DNA of 64,000 nucleotides from Opitutia bacterium (GTDB lineage Bacteria; Verrucomicrobiota; Verrucomicrobiia; Opitutales; Opitutaceae), in contig CANJIU010000024.1 in NCBI GenBank assembly GCA_947474365.1, positions 1 to 64,000 on the forward strand, read 5' to 3'. Both the position numbers and the translations under genes were made by a program. The notes beneath the pieces are model-generated. The model had not been told where the DNA came from. It searched no databases and saw only the letters and a program-made list of their open reading frames with translations. Of this stretch, positions 33,789-40,703 are shown piece after piece (the stretch's first letter is position 1; the number at the start of each line of letters is the position of its first letter).

Positions 33789-34553
33789 ATGCCCACGCTC
33801 GCTCCCGCTCCCGCCGTCACTCAAAGAACCGTTCCCGCTCCGTCGACCCGCCCGGCTGCCGGCCTCGACCTGCCGTCCGTTGCCTTCTTCGGCCGTTCGC
33901 TCGCCGAGTACGTGCAGTTTTTCGCGCTCGATCTCGTGGCCTTGAAAGGCCGCGACGTGCTCGACGTGGCGGCCGGCCCGTCCTCGTTCACCGCCGAGGC
34001 CTGTGCCCGCCGGATCGACGCCGTCGCGGTCGACCCGCTCTACGGCTCCCCGGTGACAACCCTCGCGGCGCAGGTGCAACTCGATTACGCGCGGATGTTC
34101 GATCAGATGCGCGCGAAGCGGCGGCTGTTTCGCTTCCGATCGTTTCCCTCGTTCGACGCGGCGGAGGCCGACCGGCGGGCCGCGGCGCAGCGGTTCATCG
34201 CCGACTACGACACGCACTTCGCGCACGGCCGCTACGTCGGCGGGGTGCTGCCGCGGCTGCCGTTTTTCGACGGGACGTTCGATCTCGTGCTGTGCGCCCA
34301 CCTGCTCTTCACCTATGCGCAGCGTTTCGATTACGACTGGCACCTCGCGGCCTGTCGCGAACTCGTGCGGGTCAGCGCGAACGACGTGCGCCTCCACCCG
34401 ATATGTGGAGCCGATGGCAAGCCGTATCCCGGACTTCCGCGCCTGCGGCGCGACCTCGCGGCGGTTGGAATTTCCAGCCAGATCGTGGGAGTAGACTACG
34501 AGTTCTTCGCTGGAGCCAACGCCATGCTCGTGCTGCGGAGGGCTCAAACGTGA
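33789..34553 (+). CDS. SAM-dependent methyltransferase-like protein
   Basis: A 254-residue cytosolic protein. The SAM-binding motif I is VLDVAAGPSSFTAEA near residues 57-71, followed by the motif-II acidic position in AVAVDPLYG and LPFFDGTFDLVLCAHLLFTY near the post-II/III strand. The first 30 residues are a Pro/Ala-rich tail. Catalytic substrate is not readable: the family includes small-molecule and rRNA enzymes. It overlaps the ABM gene by four bases (GTGA), so the two are coupled. It follows an intrinsic terminator, so its own promoter is expected near 33741-33788. Confidence 0.82.
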   Translation: MPTLAPAPAVTQRTVPAPSTRPAAGLDLPSVAFFGRSLAEYVQFFALDLVALKGRDVLDVAAGPSSFTAEACARRIDAVAVDPLYGSPVTTLAAQVQLDYARMFDQMRAKRRLFRFRSFPSFDAAEADRRAAAQRFIADYDTHFAHGRYVGGVLPRLPFFDGTFDLVLCAHLLFTYAQRFDYDWHLAACRELVRVSANDVRLHPICGADGKPYPGLPRLRRDLAAVGISSQIVGVDYEFFAGANAMLVLRRAQT

Positions 34554-34912
34554 GCACGCCGACTGGCCTCGCGCGGACTCCCGCGCCGCCCTACTATGCG
34601 GTGATCTTCACGTCGAAACGGGCGATCGATGACGGCCGCGCCTATGGCGTGGTGGCGCAGCGGATGGTCGATCTCGGATCGCGCTACGAAGGATTTCTGG
34701 GCATCGAGAGCGCCCGGGGCGACGACGGCGTCGGAATCACCGTGAGCTATTGGCGCGACGAGGCCGCGATCCTCGCGTGGAAACGCGACACCGAGCACGA
34801 GAAGGCGCAACGGGGTGGCCGTGAGGCCTGGTACGAGTGCTACGAGGTCCGCATCTCCCGCGTCGAACGCGCCTACGGCTTCGCCCGCCCATCCGATCAA
34901 AGTGTCACTTAA
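34550..34912 (+). CDS. Antibiotic biosynthesis monooxygenase-like protein
   Basis: A 120-residue protein with the ferredoxin-like fold of the ABM family: YYAVIFTSKRAIDDGRAYGVVAQRMVDLGSRYEGFLGIESARGDDGVGITVSYWRDE, then ILAWKRDTEHEKAQRGGREAWYECYEVRISRVERAYGF. The WKRDTEHEKAQ helix and the YE strand are diagnostic. Such proteins degrade heme or oxidise small quinones, or have no known activity. The GTG start overlaps the stop of the methyltransferase (GTGA). Its stop codon lies inside a 23-base palindrome. Confidence 0.85.
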   Translation: MSTPTGLARTPAPPYYAVIFTSKRAIDDGRAYGVVAQRMVDLGSRYEGFLGIESARGDDGVGITVSYWRDEAAILAWKRDTEHEKAQRGGREAWYECYEVRISRVERAYGFARPSDQSVT

Positions 34913-34923
34913 TACGTGACACT
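34901..34923. repeat. Palindrome 1 upstream of the nucleoside phosphorylase gene
   Basis: AGTGTCAC (34901-34908) and GTGACACT (34916-34923) around TTAATAC, with TGTCA and TGACA nine bases apart. It overlaps the last codons and stop of the ABM gene. A second palindrome with the same half-site spacing lies 54 bases downstream, centre to centre. Confidence 0.6.
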
Positions 34924-34954
34924 TTCATTTCCCTTACCTCGGAGCATTTGAAAA

Positions 34955-34977
34955 ACTGTCACGTATTACGTGACAGT
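34955..34977. repeat. Palindrome 2 upstream of the nucleoside phosphorylase gene
   Basis: ACTGTCACGTA (34955-34965), a single T, and TACGTGACAGT (34967-34977): a perfect 11-bp inverted repeat with a one-base centre. The perfect symmetry and tiny loop suit a dimeric protein site better than an RNA hairpin. It is 79 bases before the chosen start codon of the phosphorylase gene, where an operator could lie. Confidence 0.65.
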
Positions 34978-35056
34978 GTGGTTGGGCGTCGGAGGGAATT
35001 TTTGGAGAAGTGCCGGCGGAAACCGCGCGTTGCGCCGGGGGGAAGGACATGCTGGG

Positions 35057-36370
35057 ATGCCGGGCATGTTTCCCCAGCAGATCATCGCCCGCAAACGCGA
35101 CGGCCACTCCCTCAGCCGGGAGGAAATCGAGTCGTTCGTCCAGGGGGCGACGGACGGCTCATGGGCCGACTACCAGCTCAGTGCGATGCTGATGGCGATT
35201 TTTATCCGCGGGATGAACGCGGCGGAAACGGCCGCGTACACGAAGGCGATGATGCACTCCGGCCTCGTGGCCGACCTTGGCAGCGTGAAGGCGCCGAAGG
35301 CCGACAAACATTCGACCGGCGGTGTCGGCGACAAGGTCTCGCTGCATCTCGCTCCGATGGTCGCGGCGTGTGGTGTCGCAGTGCCGATGATCTCCGGCCG
35401 CGGTCTCGGCCACACCGGAGGCACTCTCGACAAACTGGAGTCGATTCCTGGGTTTTCGGTCAACCGATCGCTCGATGAATTTCGCGCCCAGGTCGCGCGG
35501 ATCGGGCTCTGCCTGATCGGTCAGACGGCCGAATTGGCTCCGGCCGACAAGAAACTCTATGCGCTGCGCGACGTGACCGGCACGGTGGAGTGTGTGCCGC
35601 TGATCTGCGGCAGTATCCTGTCTAAGAAGCTCGCCGAGGGCATCGACGTGCTGGTGCTCGACGTGAAATTCGGTCGGGGCGCCTTCATGCCGGAAAAGGC
35701 CAAGGCGCGCGCACTGGCGCAGGCCTTGGTGGACGTCGCCACCGCGATGGGCAAGCCGACCCGCGCTGTGCTCACCGCGATGGATGAACCGCTCGGCCGG
35801 GCCGTGGGCAACGCGCTTGAGGTCGCCGAATCGATCGACTGTCTCAACGGTCAAGGCCCTGTGGATACGATGGCCGTGACCTACGCGCTCGGCGAACAAA
35901 TGCTCCTCCTCGCCGGCGTCGCCCCAAATCCGACGGAAGCACGTCGCCAGTTGGAGCGTAGCCTCACGAGCGGCGCGGCGCTCGTGAAATTCCGCGAGAT
36001 GGTCATGGCGCAGGGCGGTGATGTTCGAGCGGTGGATAATCGGGCGAACCTGCCGCAAGCGAGGCTGAAGTTTCCGCTGCGGTCGCCGCGGGCGGGCTTT
36101 GTTGGCGACGTCGACGCGCTCGGGGTCGCCTTGGCCACCCGCCAATTGGGAGCAGGACGGGCGAAGGCCGAGGACCGGATTGACCCGGCGGTCGGGGTGA
36201 GCGGACTGGTAAAGATCGGTGAACGCGTCGAGGCCGGCGGCGCGCTGTGCGTGATTCACGCCAACGACGAACGCACGCTTGCCGAGGCCATCACGACCTT
36301 GTCCAGCGCGATTGTCGTCGCCTCGCACCCCGGGGTCGCGCCGCGGTTGGTCGACGAAATCGTCGGGTAA
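35057..36370 (+). CDS. deoA: Pyrimidine-nucleoside (thymidine) phosphorylase
   Basis: A 437-residue enzyme splitting thymidine, uridine or deoxyuridine with phosphate to the base and (deoxy)ribose-1-phosphate. Motifs: the phosphate loop KHSTGGVGDKVSLHLAP, SGRGLGHTGGTLDKLESIPGF, IGLCLIGQTAELAPADKKLYALRDVTGTVE, and DVKFGRGAFM. The start is not unambiguous: the ATG at 35057 has GGAAGG ten bases upstream, and an ATG three codons later is possible. With deoC at 24849 and upp at 52101 it makes up a nucleoside salvage set, though not in one operon. The two palindromes upstream may regulate it. Confidence 0.92.
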   Translation: MPGMFPQQIIARKRDGHSLSREEIESFVQGATDGSWADYQLSAMLMAIFIRGMNAAETAAYTKAMMHSGLVADLGSVKAPKADKHSTGGVGDKVSLHLAPMVAACGVAVPMISGRGLGHTGGTLDKLESIPGFSVNRSLDEFRAQVARIGLCLIGQTAELAPADKKLYALRDVTGTVECVPLICGSILSKKLAEGIDVLVLDVKFGRGAFMPEKAKARALAQALVDVATAMGKPTRAVLTAMDEPLGRAVGNALEVAESIDCLNGQGPVDTMAVTYALGEQMLLLAGVAPNPTEARRQLERSLTSGAALVKFREMVMAQGGDVRAVDNRANLPQARLKFPLRSPRAGFVGDVDALGVALATRQLGAGRAKAEDRIDPAVGVSGLVKIGERVEAGGALCVIHANDERTLAEAITTLSSAIVVASHPGVAPRLVDEIVG

Positions 36371-36416
36371 TTACTCTGGGAGGATCGGTCTCGAAATCTC
36401 CGGACGCGGCCGGGGC

Positions 36417-36439
36417 TTTGTCATCCTATAGATGACAAA
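36417..36439. repeat. 23-bp palindrome (TGTCA-N9-TGACA type), second copy
   Basis: TTTGTCATC (36417-36425), spacer CTATA, GATGACAAA (36431-36439). It differs from the copy at 8666-8688 only in the spacer. It is located between the converging deoA and ABC-F genes. No T run follows on either strand. Confidence 0.6.
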
Positions 36440-36514
36440 CCGCCCGTCGCCATTCGGCTGGGAAATGCTAATGAATGCCGGCCGAGGGCGTTGGCGCACT
36501 GCGGCTCCGACGCT

Positions 36515-38389
36515 TTACCCTTCCATCTCGGTGAGCTTGGTCGCGGCGTCTTCCCATTCCTTGGTCGCGGTCGCGATCTGATCGACGATCGTGCTGAGCT
36601 CGCGGTTCAGATGGTGGAACTTGCCTTTGTCGGCGTACGTCTCCGGGGCCTCGAGATCGGCCGTGATTTCGGCCTGCTTCGTCTCGAGGTCGACGACCCG
36701 TTTCTCGAGCTGGCCGACGTGTTCGCGGAACTTGCGGATTTCGTTCGGGCTCGGCCGCGGTTTGGTCGCGGCCGATTTCAAATCTGAAATCTGAGATTTG
36801 AGATTCGCAGGTTTCGTCTGGACCGGGCGGGCATCCGTGAAGCCGGCGGTAAGTGCGGCGCGGGCGTCGCCGGCCTTCGACTTGTCGAGGTAGTAATCGT
36901 AATTTCCGGCGTACGGCGTGAGCCGGCCGCTGTGCACGTGGAGCACGTTTTCGGCGAGCGCCCGGATGAAGTGCACGTCGTGGCTGATGAAGATCAGCGT
37001 GCCCTCATAGGCCTTGAGCGCGCTGATCAACGAATCGATCGACTGGATGTCGAGGTGGGTCGTCGGCTCGTCCATCAGGAGGAGATTCGGCGGCTTCACC
37101 AGAATGCGGGCGAGGGCGAGGCGGGATTTCTCGCCGCCTGAGAGGACGGAGACGGGCTTGTGCACATCGTCCTTGCGAAAGAGAAACGCGCCGAGAATCG
37201 CGCGCGCCTGCTGCTCGGTGAGCTGGTTTTCGTTCGTGCGCAGCTCCATCACGTTTTCGAACACGGTCGCGTCGGCGTGCAGGTTGTCGAGGCGGTTCTG
37301 GGCGAAGTACCCGGGGACAACGTTGCTCCCGAGCTCGCGCACGCCGCCCTGGATGGCCAGGTTGCCGGCGAGGATTTTGAGCAGCGTGGACTTGCCGGCG
37401 CCGTTGGGCCCGACGAGGACGATGCGCTGGCCGCGCTCCGCGGTGAAGTTGAGATCACGGTACACCACGTGGTTGCCGTAGGCCTGCTGCACGTGCTCAA
37501 GTTCGATGACCTTGAGGCCGGAGCGGGGCGGCTGCGGGAAGCGGAAATTGATCCGCTTCAGCTCCTCGTGCGGCTCCTCGACGGCGACGGCCTCGAGGCG
37601 CTCGATCTGCTTTTCCTTGGACTTGGCGCGGGAGGCCATCGAGGCCTTGGCGCCGAAACGATCGACGAATTTCTGAAGGTGGGCGATCTCGCGCTGCTGG
37701 TTCTTGAAGAGCGCCGCCTGCTGGTCCTTGCGGGCCTCCTTCTCCTTGATGAAATTGTCGTAGTTGCCGTGGTAGTAGTGCAACGTCCCGGCGCGGAGCT
37801 CGAGCATCCCGGTGCAGAGCGCGTTGAGGAAGGCGCGGTCGTGGGAGATGACGACGAGGCCGCCGGGATAACGCGTCAGATATTCCTGAAACCAGAGCAG
37901 CGCCTCGAGATCGAGGTGGTTGGTCGGCTCGTCGAGCAGGAGCAACGCGGGCTCGGCCACGAGGAGCCGGGCGAGGTGGGCGCGCATCACCCAACCGCCG
38001 GAAAAGGTCTTGGCCAGCTTGTCGGCGTCGCCTTCCTTGAAGCCGAGGCCGGCGAGGATTTTTTTGGCGCGGGGCTCGAGCGTGTAGTCGATGTCGTAGT
38101 CGTCGTCATCGGGTTCGAGCTTCTTGCCGCTGGTGGCGATATGGAGGATGGTCTCGTCGCCCGCGGGCGCGCTCTCCTGCGGGAGGAAGCCGAAATCCGC
38201 CCCGCGTTCCCATTCGATTGTGCCGGTGTCGGCCTTCTCCTCCCCGAGAATCAGGTTGAACAGCGTGGATTTGCCCGCGCCGTTTGGCCCGACCAGACCC
38301 AGCCGATCAGTGCGCGCAATAAAGAGCGATACATCGGAAAAAAGTTCGCGGGTGCCGTAGGACTTGGAAACGTCGGCGATGGTAAGCAT
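36515..38389 (-). CDS. ABC-F family ATPase
   Basis: A 624-residue protein with two ATP-binding cassettes and no membrane segment. Walker A motifs GPNGAGKST (near residues 36 and 330) and signatures FSGGWVMRAHLARLL and LSGGEKSRLALARIL, with Walker B LLLLDEPTNHLDLEALL and LLLMDEPTTHLDIQSID. The P-site interaction motif linker has FVDRFGAKASMASRAKSKEKQIERL between the cassettes. The C-terminal tail is helical and coiled (REHVGQLEKRVVDLETKQAEI). These proteins act on the ribosome; the Uup/YheS-like group is the nearest. The linker before the tail includes a palindromic insertion that encodes NLKSQISDLKSA. Confidence 0.92.
   Translation of the reverse strand: MLTIADVSKSYGTRELFSDVSLFIARTDRLGLVGPNGAGKSTLFNLILGEEKADTGTIEWERGADFGFLPQESAPAGDETILHIATSGKKLEPDDDDYDIDYTLEPRAKKILAGLGFKEGDADKLAKTFSGGWVMRAHLARLLVAEPALLLLDEPTNHLDLEALLWFQEYLTRYPGGLVVISHDRAFLNALCTGMLELRAGTLHYYHGNYDNFIKEKEARKDQQAALFKNQQREIAHLQKFVDRFGAKASMASRAKSKEKQIERLEAVAVEEPHEELKRINFRFPQPPRSGLKVIELEHVQQAYGNHVVYRDLNFTAERGQRIVLVGPNGAGKSTLLKILAGNLAIQGGVRELGSNVVPGYFAQNRLDNLHADATVFENVMELRTNENQLTEQQARAILGAFLFRKDDVHKPVSVLSGGEKSRLALARILVKPPNLLLMDEPTTHLDIQSIDSLISALKAYEGTLIFISHDVHFIRALAENVLHVHSGRLTPYAGNYDYYLDKSKAGDARAALTAGFTDARPVQTKPANLKSQISDLKSAATKPRPSPNEIRKFREHVGQLEKRVVDLETKQAEITADLEAPETYADKGKFHHLNRELSTIVDQIATATKEWEDAATKLTEMEG
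36774..36806. repeat. Palindromic AT-rich insertion within the ABC-F reading frame
   Basis: TCAAATCT (36778-36785) and AGATTTGA (36794-36801) form an 8-bp inverted repeat inside an AT-rich stretch that contrasts with the GC-rich flanks. It is translated as part of KPANLKSQISDLKSAATKP in the loop between the second cassette and the C-terminal helix. Sequences of this composition are common between genes in this group of bacteria, so this looks like a spacer repeat captured in-frame. Confidence 0.6.
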
Positions 38390-38458
38390 CGGAACCGGAC
38401 AACAGACCGGTTTAAGGGCGCGCCGTCAACCGTGCCGTTTCGGGTCGTGAAACGGTCG

Positions 38459-39400
38459 TCACCGCGCCGCCGTGAGGGCCACGCAGCCGGCGACGGCGAT
38501 TACACCCCCGAGAATGGCGCGCCGGGGCGGCCGATCGCCCTCCAGCCAGAACGCGATGGGAATCGAGAGCAGCGGCGCGGTGGCGGCGATCGGCAGCACG
38601 ATCCCGCTGGGCGTGGTCGCGAGCGCCCATTGGTAACAGCCGACGCCCAGCACGGGACCCGCGAGCCCGTTGGCGATCATCCAAAACCACACCTGGCGGC
38701 GCGCTGACGGTTTATCATTTGTTGGATGACCAACCCCTCCGGCGGCCTCTGGGAGGGCAGGGAGGCGCTTGAGGAGCCGAAGCACGGCGAACCAAATCAG
38801 AACGAAGACGAGTCCGGCCAAGATGCGCTGGTAGGCGGCGGTGAGGCCGAACGTGGCGTTGTGGGCGGCTTCGCCGGCGGCCTCGGCGACGTTGACGCCC
38901 TTCCGGCTCACCAGGGCGCCGAAACCCTGGCCGCAGGCGGCGATCACGCCGAAGAAAAAGCCGATGGGCCGCACTTTCACGCGGGGCGGGCTGGACCGGC
39001 TCGGGGTGATGGCGATGGCGACTCCGCCGAGAATGACGAGGCCCCACGCAACCTGCGCGGCGGTGAGCCGCGTGCCGAGCCACAGCCATTCGCCGAGGGC
39101 GGCGAGCGGTGCCGCGAGGCATTGGGTCATCAGCACAGTGATGCGCGAGCCGAGAAGGGGAAGCGCCGCATAAACACCGAGGTCGCCAAGGCCCATGCCG
39201 ATGACGCCGCTGGCGAGAAACCACCCCAGGCTCGCGCTCGTAAAACCTCCGCCGGCGGTGTGCGCGAAGAGCCCGAGGAGGAGTGCGGCCAGCACCAGAC
39301 GTCCCAGATTGGCGCGCACCGGGCCCAAGGCCCGCACGCTACGGCTGGCGCATGTGGCGTTGAGGGCGAAGAAGGTGGCGGCGAGGAACGAAGCGAACAT
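38459..39400 (-). CDS. EamA/DMT-superfamily transporter
   Basis: A 313-residue permease with about ten membrane segments in two EamA halves (first: FASFLAATFFALNATCASRS, LGRLVLAALLLGLFA, LGWFLASGVIGMGLGDLGVYAALPLLGSRI; second: AYQRILAGLVFVLIWFAVLRLL and MIANGLAGPVLGVGCYQWALATTPSGIVLPIAATAPLLSIPIAFWLEGD). Substrates in this family are metabolites or amino acids; none can be assigned. The loop between the halves carries the low-homology sequence GVGHPTNDKPSARRQ, encoded by a palindrome-like sequence. The ATG at 39400 is preferred to a TTG six codons upstream. Confidence 0.88.
   Translation of the reverse strand: MFASFLAATFFALNATCASRSVRALGPVRANLGRLVLAALLLGLFAHTAGGGFTSASLGWFLASGVIGMGLGDLGVYAALPLLGSRITVLMTQCLAAPLAALGEWLWLGTRLTAAQVAWGLVILGGVAIAITPSRSSPPRVKVRPIGFFFGVIAACGQGFGALVSRKGVNVAEAAGEAAHNATFGLTAAYQRILAGLVFVLIWFAVLRLLKRLPALPEAAGGVGHPTNDKPSARRQVWFWMIANGLAGPVLGVGCYQWALATTPSGIVLPIAATAPLLSIPIAFWLEGDRPPRRAILGGVIAVAGCVALTAAR
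38711..38733. repeat. Degenerate TATCA-N9-TGACC palindrome inside the DMT transporter gene
   Basis: A 23-base element with the same spacing as the intergenic TGTCA-N9-TGACA palindromes but several mismatches. It encodes part of the loop GHPTNDKPS between the two halves of the transporter. It could be a decayed copy, or chance. Confidence 0.3.
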
Positions 39401-39502
39401 CAGTGGTTTACGGCGCAAACGGCCGGTTTATTTTTGAGCGATACCGGAAAACTGCATTTTGGGCTTTTTTGCGACACCTGTCTTCCCCACCCTAGTCGAT
39501 CC

Positions 39503-40549
39503 ATGAAAGCGAAACGCCAGGCCAAACGCCCCGAAGACATCAATGCCGCGCTCGCCGCGAAGAAAGGTCCCGTCTCGCAGTTCATCGCTACTCACTACCG
39601 TCACTTCAACGCCGCCGCGTTGCTCGATGCCGCCAAGGGTTACGAGGCCCACCTTGCTGCGGGCGGGAAGATGCTCGTCACCGTGGCCGGCGCCATGTCC
39701 ACCGCCGAACTCGGCATCTCCCTGGCCGAGATGATCCGGCAGGATAAGATCCACGCCATCGTCTGCACCGGAGCCAACCTCGAGGAGGACATCTTCAACC
39801 TCGTTGCCCACGATTACTACGAGCGCGTGCCGCACTATCGCCACCTCACGGCGGCGGACGAACAGAAGCTGCTCGACCGCCACATGAACCGCGTGACCGA
39901 CACGTGCATTCCGGAGATGGAGGCGATGCGCCGGATCGAGGCGGTGGTGCTGGAGGAATGGGTGAAGGCCGACCGGGCGGGCGAACGGTATTTTCCGCAC
40001 GAGTTCATGTTCAAGATTCTGCGGGGCGGAAAGCTGAAGAAGAGCTACCAGATTGACCCGAAAAACTCCTGGATGCTCGCCGCCTGCGAAAAAAATCTCC
40101 CCATGATCGTGCCGGGCTGGGAGGACGCGACCCTGGGTAACATGTACGCGGGCCACGTGATCAGCGGCGACGTGAAGAACGTGCACACCGTGCGCACGGG
40201 AATCGAGTACATGACGACCCTGGCTGAGTGGTACACGAAGACGGCGCGGAAGATGCGCAACGGCGAGGGCTCGATCGGGTTTTTCCAGATTGGCGGCGGC
40301 ATCGCCGGTGATTTTCCGATCTGTGTTGTGCCGATGTTGCACCAGGATTTGCAGCGCACGGGGGTGCCGCTGTGGGGCTATTTCGCGCAGATCAGCGACT
40401 CGACCACGAGCTACGGCAGTTACTCGGGCGCGGTGCCCAACGAGAAGATCACCTGGGGCAAGCTCGCGGGCTCGACCCCGAAGTTCATCGTCGAAAGCGA
40501 CGCGACGATCGTCGCCCCGTTGATTTTTAACTGGGTGCTGGGCAAGTAA
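39503..40549 (+). CDS. Deoxyhypusine-synthase-like protein
   Basis: A 348-residue NAD-dependent protein of the deoxyhypusine synthase family. Motifs: MLVTVAGAMSTAELGISLAEMIRQDKIHAIVCTGANLEEDIFNLVAHDYY, VPHYRHL, GFFQIGGGIAGDFPICVVPML, and the catalytic-Lys region SYSGAVPNEKITWGKL with Lys320. Bacteria have no eIF5A, so the eukaryotic reaction does not apply. Spermidine-using relatives make homospermidine or similar polyamines; this member could do the same, but it is not proven. An intrinsic terminator follows at 40573. It is divergent from the DMT transporter, with 102 bases between. Confidence 0.85.
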   Translation: MKAKRQAKRPEDINAALAAKKGPVSQFIATHYRHFNAAALLDAAKGYEAHLAAGGKMLVTVAGAMSTAELGISLAEMIRQDKIHAIVCTGANLEEDIFNLVAHDYYERVPHYRHLTAADEQKLLDRHMNRVTDTCIPEMEAMRRIEAVVLEEWVKADRAGERYFPHEFMFKILRGGKLKKSYQIDPKNSWMLAACEKNLPMIVPGWEDATLGNMYAGHVISGDVKNVHTVRTGIEYMTTLAEWYTKTARKMRNGEGSIGFFQIGGGIAGDFPICVVPMLHQDLQRTGVPLWGYFAQISDSTTSYGSYSGAVPNEKITWGKLAGSTPKFIVESDATIVAPLIFNWVLGK

Positions 40550-40572
40550 CGCCGGCGAGTCGGTCGGAGGGC

Positions 40573-40609
40573 TTCGGCGTCGGATCTCCGGACGCCGAAA
40601 TAAGTTTTT
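40573..40609 (+). terminator. Intrinsic terminator after the deoxyhypusine-synthase-like gene
   Basis: TTCGGCGTC (40573-40581) and GACGCCGAA (40591-40599) form a perfect 9-bp stem with a nine-base loop, followed by ATAAGTTTTT. It separates this gene from the dehydratase operon downstream. Confidence 0.75.
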
Positions 40610-40703
40610 GCGAACTGCTCGCCCTTCGGGCGCGGGGTGTTCATGCATTATTTCCAGGTTCAAAAACTCCGCGCGGCGCGGAATCCCCACCCCGTTTTCA
40701 TTC

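Noticed and set aside
37160..38707. A 515-codon plus-strand open frame opposite the ABC-F gene
   Set aside because: Composition is that of antisense high-GC sequence, and the ABC-F motifs on the other strand are complete.
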